This document shows positions 1 through 5,608 of a stretch of DNA of 7,209 nt, in pieces; the stretch's first letter is position 1, and each line of letters opens with the position of its first letter. The position numbers and the translations under genes were made by a program. The notes beneath the pieces are model-generated. The model was given only the letters and a program-made list of their open reading frames with translations. It was not told where the DNA came from and searched no databases. This DNA comes from Alphaproteobacteria bacterium (GTDB taxonomy: Bacteria > Pseudomonadota > Alphaproteobacteria > Reyranellales > Reyranellaceae), in NCBI GenBank assembly GCA_013290035.1, contig JABCYT010000162.1:1-7209 (forward strand). Reading direction: 5' to 3'.

Positions 1-126
1 CGCGGGGTGGTGGGCTATCTCACCGAGCAATATGCGCTCAGGCGCTACAACCAGGAGCTGGAGCGCCGGCGCACCGCCGAGCTCGGAGAACGCGACCTGT
101 TCTCGATCTCCGAGCCGCCGAGCTAG
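1..126 (+). CDS. 3' end of an unrecognised protein (partial)
   Basis: An open frame enters from the left edge in frame 1 and stops at TAG 124-126, giving 41 visible residues. The visible tail is rich in Arg and Glu (a YALRRYNQELERRRTAEL stretch at residues 11-28). It looks like an amphipathic, probably helical, charged C-terminus, and it ends in SISEPPS. The preceding GVVGYL could be the end of a membrane or core segment, but too little is visible to name a family. It converges on the MFS permease gene with only 16 bases between the two stop codons, and I see no hairpin there. That it is coding is supported by the clean frame and the natural junction. The function is unknown. Confidence 0.6.
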   Translation, partial: RGVVGYLTEQYALRRYNQELERRRTAELGERDLFSISEPPS

Positions 127-142
127 CTCACGCTACGGGAAC

Positions 143-1441
143 TTACGCAGCCGTGCGCGGATGGCGATGGCCGATCACCAGCACGCAGGCCGTGCCGATG
201 GCGGCCGTGAGGGCGATCGGCATCAGCGCCAGCGGGAAGCTGCCGGTCTCGGCCTGGATCCAGCCGATCAGGTAGTTGAAGAAGAAGCTGGACAGATTGC
301 CGAGCGCGTTGATCTGCGCCAGGCCGGCCGCCGCCGATGCCGCACCCAGCCATTCCGAGCACAGTGCCCAGAACGGACCTTTGCTGGCGTAGGTGCCAGC
401 GGCGATCAGCGCCAGCAGCGGGACCATGGCCCACAAGCTATGGATGGCGAAGAAGGTTGCCACCATGGCGAGCGCCATCCAGCCCAGCGGCAGGGCGTTG
501 TGCCACACTCGCTCGCCGCTCTTGTCGGAGCTCTGGCCCCACAGGATCATCCAGATCGCGGCGACGCCGAACGGCACCGCCGTCACCAGGCCGGTCTGCC
601 AGTTGGTGAGGCCGAACGACTTCACGAGCTGCGGCACCCAGAGCGCCAGCGACGTCGAGGCACCCGACGCGCCGGCATAGACCAGCGCCAGGATCAGCAC
701 GTACTTGTTGGAGATCACCCGCCACACAGATTCGTGGCTGATGCGCGGCGCACGCTGGCGTTCGCCGGCGAGCTTGGCCGACAGCCATTGGCGTTGCTCC
801 GGCGCGAGCCACCTCGCATGCTCGGGCTGGTCAGTCAGCCAGGCGAAGGCGGCGATGCCCAGCAGCAGGGCGGGCGCTGCTTCGAGCAGGAAGATCCACT
901 GCCAGCCGCCCAGCCCGAGGACGCCGTCCATATAGAGGATGGCGCCGGAGATCGGCGAGCCGACCAGGCCGGCCACCGGGATCGCCACCATGAAGATGCC
1001 GACGATGGTGGCGCGGTAGCGCGCCGGATACCAATAGGTGAAGTAGAGGATCACGCCGGGGAAGAAGCCGGCTTCGGCAACGCCCAGCAGGAAGCGCAAC
1101 ACCAGGAACGAGGTCGGCCCGCCGATCAGGGCGAAGGCCGCCGAGACGAGGCCCCAGCTGATCATGATGCGCGCGATCCAGGTGCGCGCGCCGAAGCGCT
1201 GCAGGGCGAGGTTGCTCGGCACTTCGAAGATGAAATAGCCGATGAAGAAGATCCCGGCGCCCAGGCCGTAGGTCTTGGGGTCGAGGCCGACCGCCTTGTT
1301 CATCTGCAGCGCTGCGAAGCCCACGTTCACGCGGTCGATATAAGCGATCAGGTAGGCGGTCAGCAGGAACGGCATCAGGCGCCATGACACGCGGCGCATC
1401 GTCGCCGCCTCGAGCTGTTGCTCGGGGCTAAGGGTAGGCAT
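143..1441 (-). CDS. MFS permease, anion:cation symporter (ACS) family
   Basis: Encodes a 432-residue inner-membrane secondary transporter, the usual length for the family, with about 12 hydrophobic segments. The ACS-type signature in TM1 is YIDRVNVGFA (residues 34-43), and the conserved TM4 block is RFLLGVAEAGFFPGV (116-130). A central cytoplasmic loop lies at about 203-240, and the second-half motif A-like loop is WGQSSDKSGER (301-311). Relatives import organic anions such as phthalate, tartrate, galactonate or hydroxyphenylacetate with protons, so a carboxylate substrate is the family-based guess; the exact ligand cannot be read from the sequence. I chose the ATG at 1439-1441 because a GGAGG (plus-strand 1452-1456) lies 10 bases upstream. 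A 27-residue upstream extension is possible but lacks family similarity. It is divergent from the CDF exporter and convergent with the partial gene at the left edge. Confidence 0.93.
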   Translation of the reverse strand: MPTLSPEQQLEAATMRRVSWRLMPFLLTAYLIAYIDRVNVGFAALQMNKAVGLDPKTYGLGAGIFFIGYFIFEVPSNLALQRFGARTWIARIMISWGLVSAAFALIGGPTSFLVLRFLLGVAEAGFFPGVILYFTYWYPARYRATIVGIFMVAIPVAGLVGSPISGAILYMDGVLGLGGWQWIFLLEAAPALLLGIAAFAWLTDQPEHARWLAPEQRQWLSAKLAGERQRAPRISHESVWRVISNKYVLILALVYAGASGASTSLALWVPQLVKSFGLTNWQTGLVTAVPFGVAAIWMILWGQSSDKSGERVWHNALPLGWMALAMVATFFAIHSLWAMVPLLALIAAGTYASKGPFWALCSEWLGAASAAAGLAQINALGNLSSFFFNYLIGWIQAETGSFPLALMPIALTAAIGTACVLVIGHRHPRTAA

Positions 1442-1465
1442 CTCGTTGTTTCCTCCGTTTTTATT

Positions 1466-1494
1466 GCCGGCAGCGTAACATCGGGCCGGCAGCG
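1466..1494. promoter_or_regulatory. 10-bp direct repeat in divergent spacer (possible operator)
   Basis: GCCGGCAGCG occurs exactly twice, at 1466-1475 and 1485-1494, with a 19-base start-to-start spacing (about two helical turns). It sits immediately upstream of the MFS permease ribosome site, in the 155-base spacer shared with the CDF gene. Two same-face copies in this position could bind a regulator of the permease. The motif is GC-rich, so chance is a real alternative. I see no convincing -35/-10 pair in either direction. Confidence 0.25.
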
Positions 1495-1596
1495 CCCCTA
1501 GGCGCCGCGCGAAGGGCTGCAATGCGTGTGCGGATCGCGCGAGGCCATACGCTGCTTGAAATAGTGTACGGCGCCGGGCGTCGATAGGTTTCGGAC

Positions 1597-2547
1597 ATGC
1601 CTGCTCATGAGCACCGCGACCACGCGCCTGGCCACAGCCATGGCCATGGTCACGCCCACAGCCACGGTCCGACGAACTACGACCGCGCTTTTGCGATCGG
1701 GATCGCCCTCAATGTCGGCTTCGTCGTCGTCGAGGCGGCATATGGCATCGCCGCCAACTCGCTCGCCCTATTGGCCGACGCCGGTCACAATCTGGGCGAC
1801 GTTTTGGGTCTGGTGATGGCGTGGGGCGCGGCGACGCTGGTTCGGCGCCGCCCGACGGCACGCTATACCTACGGGCTGAAGCGCAGCTCGATCTTGGTTT
1901 CACTGGCGAATGCGGGGCTGCTGCTGCTGGCCGTCGGCGCCATCGTCTGGGAAGCGGTGCAACGCCTCGGCAAGCCGGAACCGGTGGCGGAGATAACGGT
2001 CATCTGGGTGGCATTGGTCGGCATCGCCATCAATGGCGCGACCGCGCTGCTCTTCATGTCGGGCCGCAAGTCCGACCTCAACATCAAAGGGGCCTTCCTG
2101 CATATGGCCGCCGATGCCGTGGTCTCGCTCGGGGTCGTGATCGCCGCACTCGCCATCATGGCGACCGGCTGGCTCTGGCTCGATCCGGCTGTCAGCCTGG
2201 TTATCGCCGTGGTCATAACGGTCGGAACCTGGTCGCTGCTCCGGGACTCGCTCACTCTGGCGCTCGATGCCGTGCCGGCGCACGTCGATCATCGCGAGGT
2301 TGATCGCTATCTTGCCGGGCTGCCGGGCGTCACCGACGTGCACGACCTGCACATTTGGGCGATGAGCACGACCGAAGTCGCGATGACGGTCCACTTGGTG
2401 CGCCCCGGCGCCACGCTCGACGACGGCCTGCTGGCCCGCGCGCGGCACGACTTGCAGGAGCGCTTCGGCGTCGGCCACGTGACGCTGCAGATCGAGACCG
2501 GCGATCCAGACCACCCCTGCAGCCTTGCGCCGGCCGAGGTCGTTTAG
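1597..2547 (+). CDS. CDF-family divalent metal (Zn-type) efflux transporter
   Basis: Encodes a 316-residue cation diffusion facilitator that exports Zn(II) or a similar divalent metal across the inner membrane in exchange for protons. The first 24 residues hold nine His (H4 to H23, HSHGHGHAHSHG type), a likely cytoplasmic metal-binding tail. Six TM segments follow. The transport-site pairs are H64-xxx-D68 in TM2 (ADAGHNLGD) and H169-xxx-D173 in TM5 (HMAAD), the HD/HD arrangement usual for zinc-selecting ZitB/CzcD-type members. The C-terminal ferredoxin-like cytoplasmic domain (about 228-303) includes VTDVHDLHIWAMS (245-257), with H249 and H252 as candidate dimer-site ligands. The start ATG gives the canonical His-rich N-terminus; only a weak AGG (plus-strand about 1586-1588) precedes it. 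The gene has no visible metal regulator next to it. Metal identity is inferred from the motif, not proven. Confidence 0.95.
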   Translation: MPAHEHRDHAPGHSHGHGHAHSHGPTNYDRAFAIGIALNVGFVVVEAAYGIAANSLALLADAGHNLGDVLGLVMAWGAATLVRRRPTARYTYGLKRSSILVSLANAGLLLLAVGAIVWEAVQRLGKPEPVAEITVIWVALVGIAINGATALLFMSGRKSDLNIKGAFLHMAADAVVSLGVVIAALAIMATGWLWLDPAVSLVIAVVITVGTWSLLRDSLTLALDAVPAHVDHREVDRYLAGLPGVTDVHDLHIWAMSTTEVAMTVHLVRPGATLDDGLLARARHDLQERFGVGHVTLQIETGDPDHPCSLAPAEVV

Positions 2548-2577
2548 CGGAACGGCGCGGAACCGGCTCTGCGGAGC

Positions 2578-2601
2578 AACGTTTCGAGCGCAGCGAACGT
2601 T
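2578..2601 (+). other. Small imperfect hairpin after the CDF gene
   Basis: AACGTTTCG (2578-2586) can pair with CGAACGTT (2594-2601), with one bulged T and a 7-base loop. It lies 31 bases after the CDF stop, in the 92-base gap before the DUF2147 gene. No T-tract follows, so it is at best a processing or weak termination structure between two co-directional genes. Confidence 0.25.
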
Positions 2602-2639
2602 CACCGGGAAGATGTTTTGATGTTCCGCGGAGAGGAGTC

Positions 2640-3116
2640 ATGGATGTGGTTCCCTGCGTAAAGCGCGCCATCTTGTTGTTGGCCACTATACTCGCCTTCG
2701 TAGGGCCGGGCGGCATGGCCTCGGCCGCCGTCCCACAGGGCGTATGGATGGTCGATGGCAAGGCCGCCTTGCAGATCTACGACTGCAACGGCCTGATGTG
2801 CGGCCGGCTGCGCTGGCTGGATGAGCCGCGCGATGTGCGAGGTGAGCCTAAGCATGACAAGAACAACCCTGATCCTGCGTTACGGCAGCGCGCATTGTGC
2901 GGTCTTACCCTGATTTGGGATTTGCGTCCCACCGGTCGCGATCGTTGGGAAGGCGGCCATTTCTACAATCCGGAAAGCGGCAAGACCTACAATGTCGTGA
3001 CTGAGTACACGTCCCCCGATCAGCTCGTCGCCCACGTCTATGACGGGTTCGCGCTGATGGGCGAAACCAAGACGCTCCGCCGGGCTCGGCCCGGTACGTC
3101 GGACGGATGGTGCTGA
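2640..3116 (+). CDS. Secreted DUF2147-family protein
   Basis: Encodes 158 residues. A Sec signal peptide occupies about 1-30: basic K8-R9, a hydrophobic run ILLLATILAFVG, and an ASA/SAA cleavage site just before VPQGVW. The mature part matches the DUF2147 pattern well: G-x-W near residue 34, an IYDCNGLMCGRLRWL block (46-60; Cys49 and Cys54), the hallmark NNPDPALRQRALCG (75-88; Cys87), then DRWEGGHFYNPESGKTY (101-117) and a closing strand GETKTLRR. Members are small beta-rich periplasmic or exported proteins of unknown biochemical role. I chose the ATG at 2640 because GGAGAGGAG ends two bases before it and the signal peptide begins there; the open frame further upstream overlaps the CDF gene and has no family similarity. 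The first motif has the usual Cys pair. Domain assignment is firm; function is not known. Confidence 0.9.
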   Translation: MDVVPCVKRAILLLATILAFVGPGGMASAAVPQGVWMVDGKAALQIYDCNGLMCGRLRWLDEPRDVRGEPKHDKNNPDPALRQRALCGLTLIWDLRPTGRDRWEGGHFYNPESGKTYNVVTEYTSPDQLVAHVYDGFALMGETKTLRRARPGTSDGWC

Positions 3117-3183
3117 ACGGGCTCCATCAACTCAGGGCAGCTCGCGGCAGCCGAGATCGTCGACGGCGAGCACAGCGCGTGAC

Positions 3184-3687
3184 CTAGCGACGAGCGGGAT
3201 CGTTCAAGAAGACGGGCAGATCGGTAGCCGGGTTCTGGGCCGGCACCTGAAAGAACATCTCGGCGATCCAGCCACGATGATAGGTCGCATGGTTGACGAC
3301 ATGCAGCAGGATGGCGCCACGGCGCATCGTGCTTTCCTCGCCGCCGATGAACCGGAAGCGAACTTGCTCCTCGAGTGTTGCCTCCGACTGGGCCGCCGCC
3401 CAGTCGATATACCAGCCCGTGATCGCCTGCTGTGCCGCCCAGAGTTCGGCGAGGTCGGCGTGCAGGACCAAATTGCGCGCGGTGAAACCATGATCGCGTC
3501 CCTCGAGGTGCGCCTGCCACACGCGGTCGATCAGGTAGTTGTGATTCAAGGTGCCGAGCATGTTCTTGAACAAGGTCGGCCGCTCCTTGGTCGCCTTGCC
3601 GGGCGGCAACGCGGCAACGGCGGCGTAGGTAAGCTCGTCAGCCCATGCCCGGTATTGTGCGAATAGTCGCGCAGTGCCTGTGTCCAT
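3184..3687 (-). CDS. DinB-family metal-binding four-helix protein
   Basis: Encodes 167 residues, a normal DinB/YfiT-like length. The expected metal triad is visible: H49 in helix 2 (TLNHNYLIDRVW, 46-57) and the H133-x3-H137 pair in LLHVVNHATYHRGW (127-140). The N-terminal FAQYRAWADE (9-18) matches the family's helix 1. The fold is a four-helix bundle that coordinates a divalent metal, often Zn or Ni. Some relatives are thiol- or mycothiol-dependent transferases, but most have no assigned reaction, so I call only the family. The start ATG at 3685-3687 is preceded by AGAGGG six bases upstream. It is convergent with the DUF2147 gene (67-base gap) and divergent from the cysteine-repeat protein, sharing a 190-base spacer with an operator-like palindrome. 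Confidence 0.9.
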   Translation of the reverse strand: MDTGTARLFAQYRAWADELTYAAVAALPPGKATKERPTLFKNMLGTLNHNYLIDRVWQAHLEGRDHGFTARNLVLHADLAELWAAQQAITGWYIDWAAAQSEATLEEQVRFRFIGGEESTMRRGAILLHVVNHATYHRGWIAEMFFQVPAQNPATDLPVFLNDPARR

Positions 3688-3755
3688 GATCGCCCTCTGA
3701 CCTTTTTGTGCTCACACTCTTGCCGCTGCAATGGCTTGCGATCAAGGCAGGCGGG

Positions 3756-3822
3756 TGTGGCAAGGCCGACACGCTGCGGCAACGCGTTGGCGACCTCTTC
3801 CGGCAGTGTGGCAATTGCCACA
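3756..3822. promoter_or_regulatory. Perfect 16-bp palindrome with upstream half-sites (candidate operator)
   Basis: TGTGGCAATTGCCACA at 3807-3822 is a perfect 16-bp palindrome. It lies in the 190-base divergent spacer between the DinB gene and the cysteine-repeat gene, 55 bases before the latter's ATG. The same half-site TGTGGCAA recurs exactly at 3756-3763 (51 bases upstream), and a one-mismatch copy TGCGGCAA lies at 3775-3782. The TGTG-N8-CACA layout resembles sites of CRP/FNR-superfamily regulators (CRP: TGTGA-N6-TCACA), with G/C in place of A/T at the fifth positions. The regulator and direction of control are unknown. I see no convincing promoter hexamers. Confidence 0.5.
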
Positions 3823-3877
3823 TTGAGGCGGCCGCGTCCGGGCTAGACCCCGATCTCGCTAACGAGGGGGGGCCCTC

Positions 3878-4735
3878 ATGTGCAAAAATCGTGTATTGAC
3901 GTTGTCCTTTGCAGCGCTGATCGCCGGCATCGTGAGCGTGGTGGCAAGCGGCCGTTCGCTCGCGAGCTCCGATCCGACGGCTGCGGCGGCAATCTGCATC
4001 GATGAAGGCGCGGATCGCGACCTCGACGAGTTCACCAAATGCTGGGTCGTCAACATGATGTCCGACGATCAGCGGCGCGTCGCCCAATGCATTGCCGCGA
4101 ACAAGGGGCTGGGCGGCGCCGCTTTCTGCATGGGCGGGATGCAGCTCTCGCCTTTTGGGCTGCAGGTCGCGAAGTGCGCGCAGCGCCATAGCGGAGACGC
4201 GCGCGCCATCACGGGCTGCGTCGGCCTGCCCATGCTGCCGCCGGAAGGCCAGCGGTTGGCGGCGTGCGTCGCCGTCAATCCGCAGAACTTCTGGGGAGCA
4301 ACGCTCTGCGCCGGCGGGCACGAGCTCACGCCCGAGCAAACGGTCTTCGCGAACTGCGCCGTGGCCACCGGCCTGCAGCCGCGTGGCATGGTCGTTTGCA
4401 TCGGCGGGCAGGTCACAATGGACGAACTGCAGAAGTGCCTGACCGTGATAGTCGCACGAGACAGATGCTTCGGCGACACCGACGACGTCACGCAAATTGC
4501 CTGCGAGGCCTGGCGGGGCATCGGCGCCGAGTCCGTCCCGAACCAGCCGCCGCAGATCTTTGGCGGCGCGAGCTCGGCCTTCCATCGTCCCGGCCGCTTG
4601 GCGGCCGGTCCGAATTCGGCCGTCGACAATCCGGGAGAACTCGCCGGCGGCCCCAATGCGGTCGCCCGAGATCCGGATCAGGTCCCGGACAGCAGGGCGT
4701 CGTTGTCCCCCAAGATCCTGGCGGCGCGCTTCTAG
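3878..4735 (+). CDS. Unrecognised exported cysteine-repeat protein
   Basis: Encodes 285 residues. An N-terminal export signal (about 1-30: K3/R5, then LTLSFAALIAGIVSVVA) is followed by a mature chain with 13 cysteines at 40, 55, 71, 84, 100, 114, 130, 144, 160, 174, 187, 197 and 209, roughly one every 15 residues. Residues 66-184 are four ~30-residue repeats, each with two Cys 13-14 residues apart; the second Cys is usually followed by x-GG and then an LTPEQ-like cap. Residues 238-265 hold two 14-residue Pro/Gly repeats (PGRLAAGPN, PGELAGGPN), and the tail (266-285) is probably disordered. Paired cysteines in an exported protein suggest stacked disulfide-stapled helical hairpins (inference). 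The ATG at 3878 follows AGGGGGG by about eight bases. I do not recognise a family and assign no function. The gene stops 37 bases before the broken GNAT gene, so they may share a transcript. Confidence 0.85.
   Translation: MCKNRVLTLSFAALIAGIVSVVASGRSLASSDPTAAAAICIDEGADRDLDEFTKCWVVNMMSDDQRRVAQCIAANKGLGGAAFCMGGMQLSPFGLQVAKCAQRHSGDARAITGCVGLPMLPPEGQRLAACVAVNPQNFWGATLCAGGHELTPEQTVFANCAVATGLQPRGMVVCIGGQVTMDELQKCLTVIVARDRCFGDTDDVTQIACEAWRGIGAESVPNQPPQIFGGASSAFHRPGRLAAGPNSAVDNPGELAGGPNAVARDPDQVPDSRASLSPKILAARF
4073..4429 (+). repeat. Four ~30-residue two-cysteine protein repeats
   Basis: Within the exported cysteine protein, residues 66-94, 95-124, 125-154 and 155-184 align as four units. First cysteines are at 71, 100, 130 and 160 (period 29-30), second cysteines at 84, 114, 144 and 174. 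Unit core: (V/L/F)-A-x-C, 12-13 residues, then C-x-G(G) and a short (L/M)-(S/T/P)-P-(E/F) segment. The units are diverged at DNA level, so this is an old repeat, not a recent expansion. Half-units at C40/C55 and C187/C197 extend the pattern on both sides. Confidence 0.75.
4589..4672 (+). repeat. Two 14-residue Pro/Gly repeats in the protein C-terminus
   Basis: Residues 238-251 (PGRLAAGPNSAVDN) and 252-265 (PGELAGGPNAVARD) of the cysteine-repeat protein share PG-x-LA-x-GPN-x-(A/V). Residues 266-279 may be a third, degenerate unit. The composition suggests a flexible extended tail. Confidence 0.5.
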
Positions 4736-4745
4736 ATTGACGTGA

Positions 4746-4761
4746 CCCCGCGAGCCCGGGG
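4746..4761 (+). promoter_or_regulatory. GC hairpin covering the ribosome site of the GNAT gene
   Basis: CCCCG (4746-4750) pairs exactly with CGGGG (4757-4761) across a 6-base loop. The 3' arm overlaps GGGGAAG (4758-4764), the likely Shine-Dalgarno for the ATG at 4773. It could reduce translation or act as a weak intergenic stop after the cysteine-repeat gene; there is no T-tract. The stem is short, so chance in GC-rich DNA is possible. Confidence 0.25.
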
Positions 4762-4772
4762 AAGCTGTGGCG

Positions 4773-5283
4773 ATGCTTGAAGGGGCGCTGCTGCCGGTCT
4801 GCTCGACGGTCGAGCCCGCGGTGCTGGCGCTCAACAACGCGCACGCCACGGAGCTAACTTGGCTTGATCGCGACCGGCTGACGCTCTTGCTTCGGCAGGC
4901 TTTCTACGCCCGCCGGATCGGCGAAGTCGACGGTTTTCTGCTGGCCTTCGACGAGAGCGCCGCGTACGACAGCCCGAATTACCTGTGGTTTCGCCAACGC
5001 TAGCGACGGTTCGTCTATCTAGCGACGGTTCGTCTATGTCGATCGGGTCGTCGTGGCGCCTCGGGCGCGAGGGCGGGGCTATGCCGGCCTGCTGTACGCC
5101 GATCTGTTCGACCGCGCCGGCCAGGCCGGACACGACATCGTCGTCTGTGAATTCAACCGCGATCCGCCGAACCTGGCTTCGGACGCCTTTCACGCCGCGC
5201 AAGGCTTTGCCGAAGTGGGCCAAGCCACGATCCATGAGGGCAGCAAGACGGTCCGTTATCTCGCCCGCGCGATCGAACGCTAG
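4773..5283 (+). pseudogene. Broken GNAT-superfamily acetyltransferase (nonsense + 19-bp tandem duplication)
   Basis: Two frames together encode one GNAT protein resembling the predicted acetyltransferases of the COG3818 type. The 5' part has LALNNAHATELTWLD and the DSPNYLWFRQR block. The 3' part has the core FVYVDRVVVAP strand, the acetyl-CoA loop RARGRGYAGLLY, and FNRDPPNLASDAFHAAQGF plus GSKTVRYLAR. Between them an exact 19-bp unit is duplicated in tandem (5000-5037), shifting the frame, and a TAG (5001-5003, copied at 5020-5022) stands where relatives carry Tyr. Removing one copy gives 492 bases, a continuous 164-codon frame interrupted only by that TAG. ATG 4773 is preferred over GTG 4767 because GGGGAAG is eight bases upstream of it. 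The truncated 5' product lacks the acetyl-CoA site. A GTG at 5053 could in principle start the 3' half, but without the central strand. Likely inactive, unless the lesions are sequencing or assembly errors. Confidence 0.85.
5000..5037 (+). repeat. Exact 19-bp tandem duplication inside the GNAT gene
   Basis: CTAGCGACGGTTCGTCTAT occurs back to back at 5000-5018 and 5019-5037 with no mismatch. The flanking bases break the period on both sides, so the unit is exactly 19 bp. Because 19 is not a multiple of three, it shifts the reading frame. Each copy carries the TAG, which is in frame with the 5' half in copy 1 and with the 3' half in copy 2. Confidence 0.95.
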
Positions 5284-5346
5284 GCGGCGCAACCGCTCCG
5301 GTGCGCGGCCGTTGCCTGCGAGGGCAATTGACCAGGAGTTAACGAG

Positions 5347-5548
5347 ATGAAGTACTTTCCTGTGATTGTCGCCCTGGCCGTCGTGGCCTCCCGTGGCCTC
5401 CGTGACGGCCTGCGAATACAAGGAGCAGAGGACCGTCCAACAGCCTGCGCCTGGCGCCGCAGCGGTGGTGGCGACGCCGGCGCCCGCCGGTTCTGTCGTT
5501 TATACCCCGCCGGCTCCGGCGACGACGACTGTCTACACCACGCGCTAA
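5347..5548 (+). pseudogene. Small lipoprotein gene frameshifted by a 10-bp tandem duplication
   Basis: ATG 5347 with AGGAG (5334-5338) eight bases upstream starts a signal peptide, MKYFPVIVALAVVAS, but the frame is then lost at an exact 10-bp duplication (5382-5401). Removing one copy gives 192 bases, a 63-residue lipoprotein: an 18-residue signal, a perfect VTA-C lipobox with Cys19, and a mature chain beginning CEYKEQRTVQQ, then Pro/Ala/Thr/Val-rich to VYTTR and TAA at 5546-5548. Small proline-rich VTAC lipoproteins of this kind are common in alphaproteobacteria; their role is not known to me. As written, the ATG frame loses the lipobox and continues for 90 codons through the downstream terminator to 5619. 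The gene is therefore either a recent knock-out, a reversible slipped-strand switch, or an artefact. Confidence 0.85.
5382..5401 (+). repeat. Exact 10-bp tandem duplication inside the lipoprotein signal
   Basis: CGTGGCCTCC is repeated back to back at 5382-5391 and 5392-5401. It adds 10 bases (+1 frame) in the codons just before the lipobox. Single-copy sequence would read VVASVTAC. Confidence 0.95.
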
Positions 5549-5561
5549 GAATTCGTGGCCG

Positions 5562-5592
5562 AGCGAAGCGAGGGCAGATCCCTCGCTTCGCT
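5562..5592 (+). terminator. Strong intrinsic-terminator-like hairpin
   Basis: AGCGAAGCGAGGG (5562-5574) and CCCTCGCTTCGCT (5580-5592) are perfect 13-bp complements around a 5-base loop. On the plus strand TT (5593-5594) extends the closing T, giving a short TTT. It lies 14 bases after the lipoprotein stop and between that gene and the convergent OmpA-like gene, so it may serve both strands. The T-tract is short on plus and absent on minus. Confidence 0.7.
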
Positions 5593-5608
5593 TTGAACGG
5601 CATCTCTT

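Noticed and set aside
32..1387. 451-codon plus-strand open frame opposite the MFS permease
   Set aside because: Its translation is Arg/Gln/Asp/His-rich low-complexity text with no motif, and it lies entirely antisense to a clear permease. It is a typical GC-rich shadow frame.
3140..3171. GCTCGC/GCGAGC inverted repeat between the DUF2147 and DinB stops
   Set aside because: A 6-bp stem with a 20-base loop and no T-tract is too weak to call a terminator in GC-rich DNA.
3708..3899. 63-codon plus-strand frame containing a CGNCH haem-like motif
   Set aside because: The CxxCH comes from the palindrome TGTGGCAATTGCCACA itself. The frame has a GTG start without a good ribosome site, no signal peptide, and runs into the next gene. 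No cytochrome similarity is seen beyond the five residues.
3638..4849. 403-codon minus-strand open frame over the cysteine-repeat gene
   Set aside because: No recognisable motif or good ribosome site; it overlaps two genes and a spacer. The plus-strand reading has a signal peptide and regular cysteine repeats, so it is preferred.
5312..5327. TTGCC/GGCAA small hairpin before the lipoprotein ribosome site
   Set aside because: A 5-bp stem without a T-tract; not enough to call a terminator or regulatory structure.
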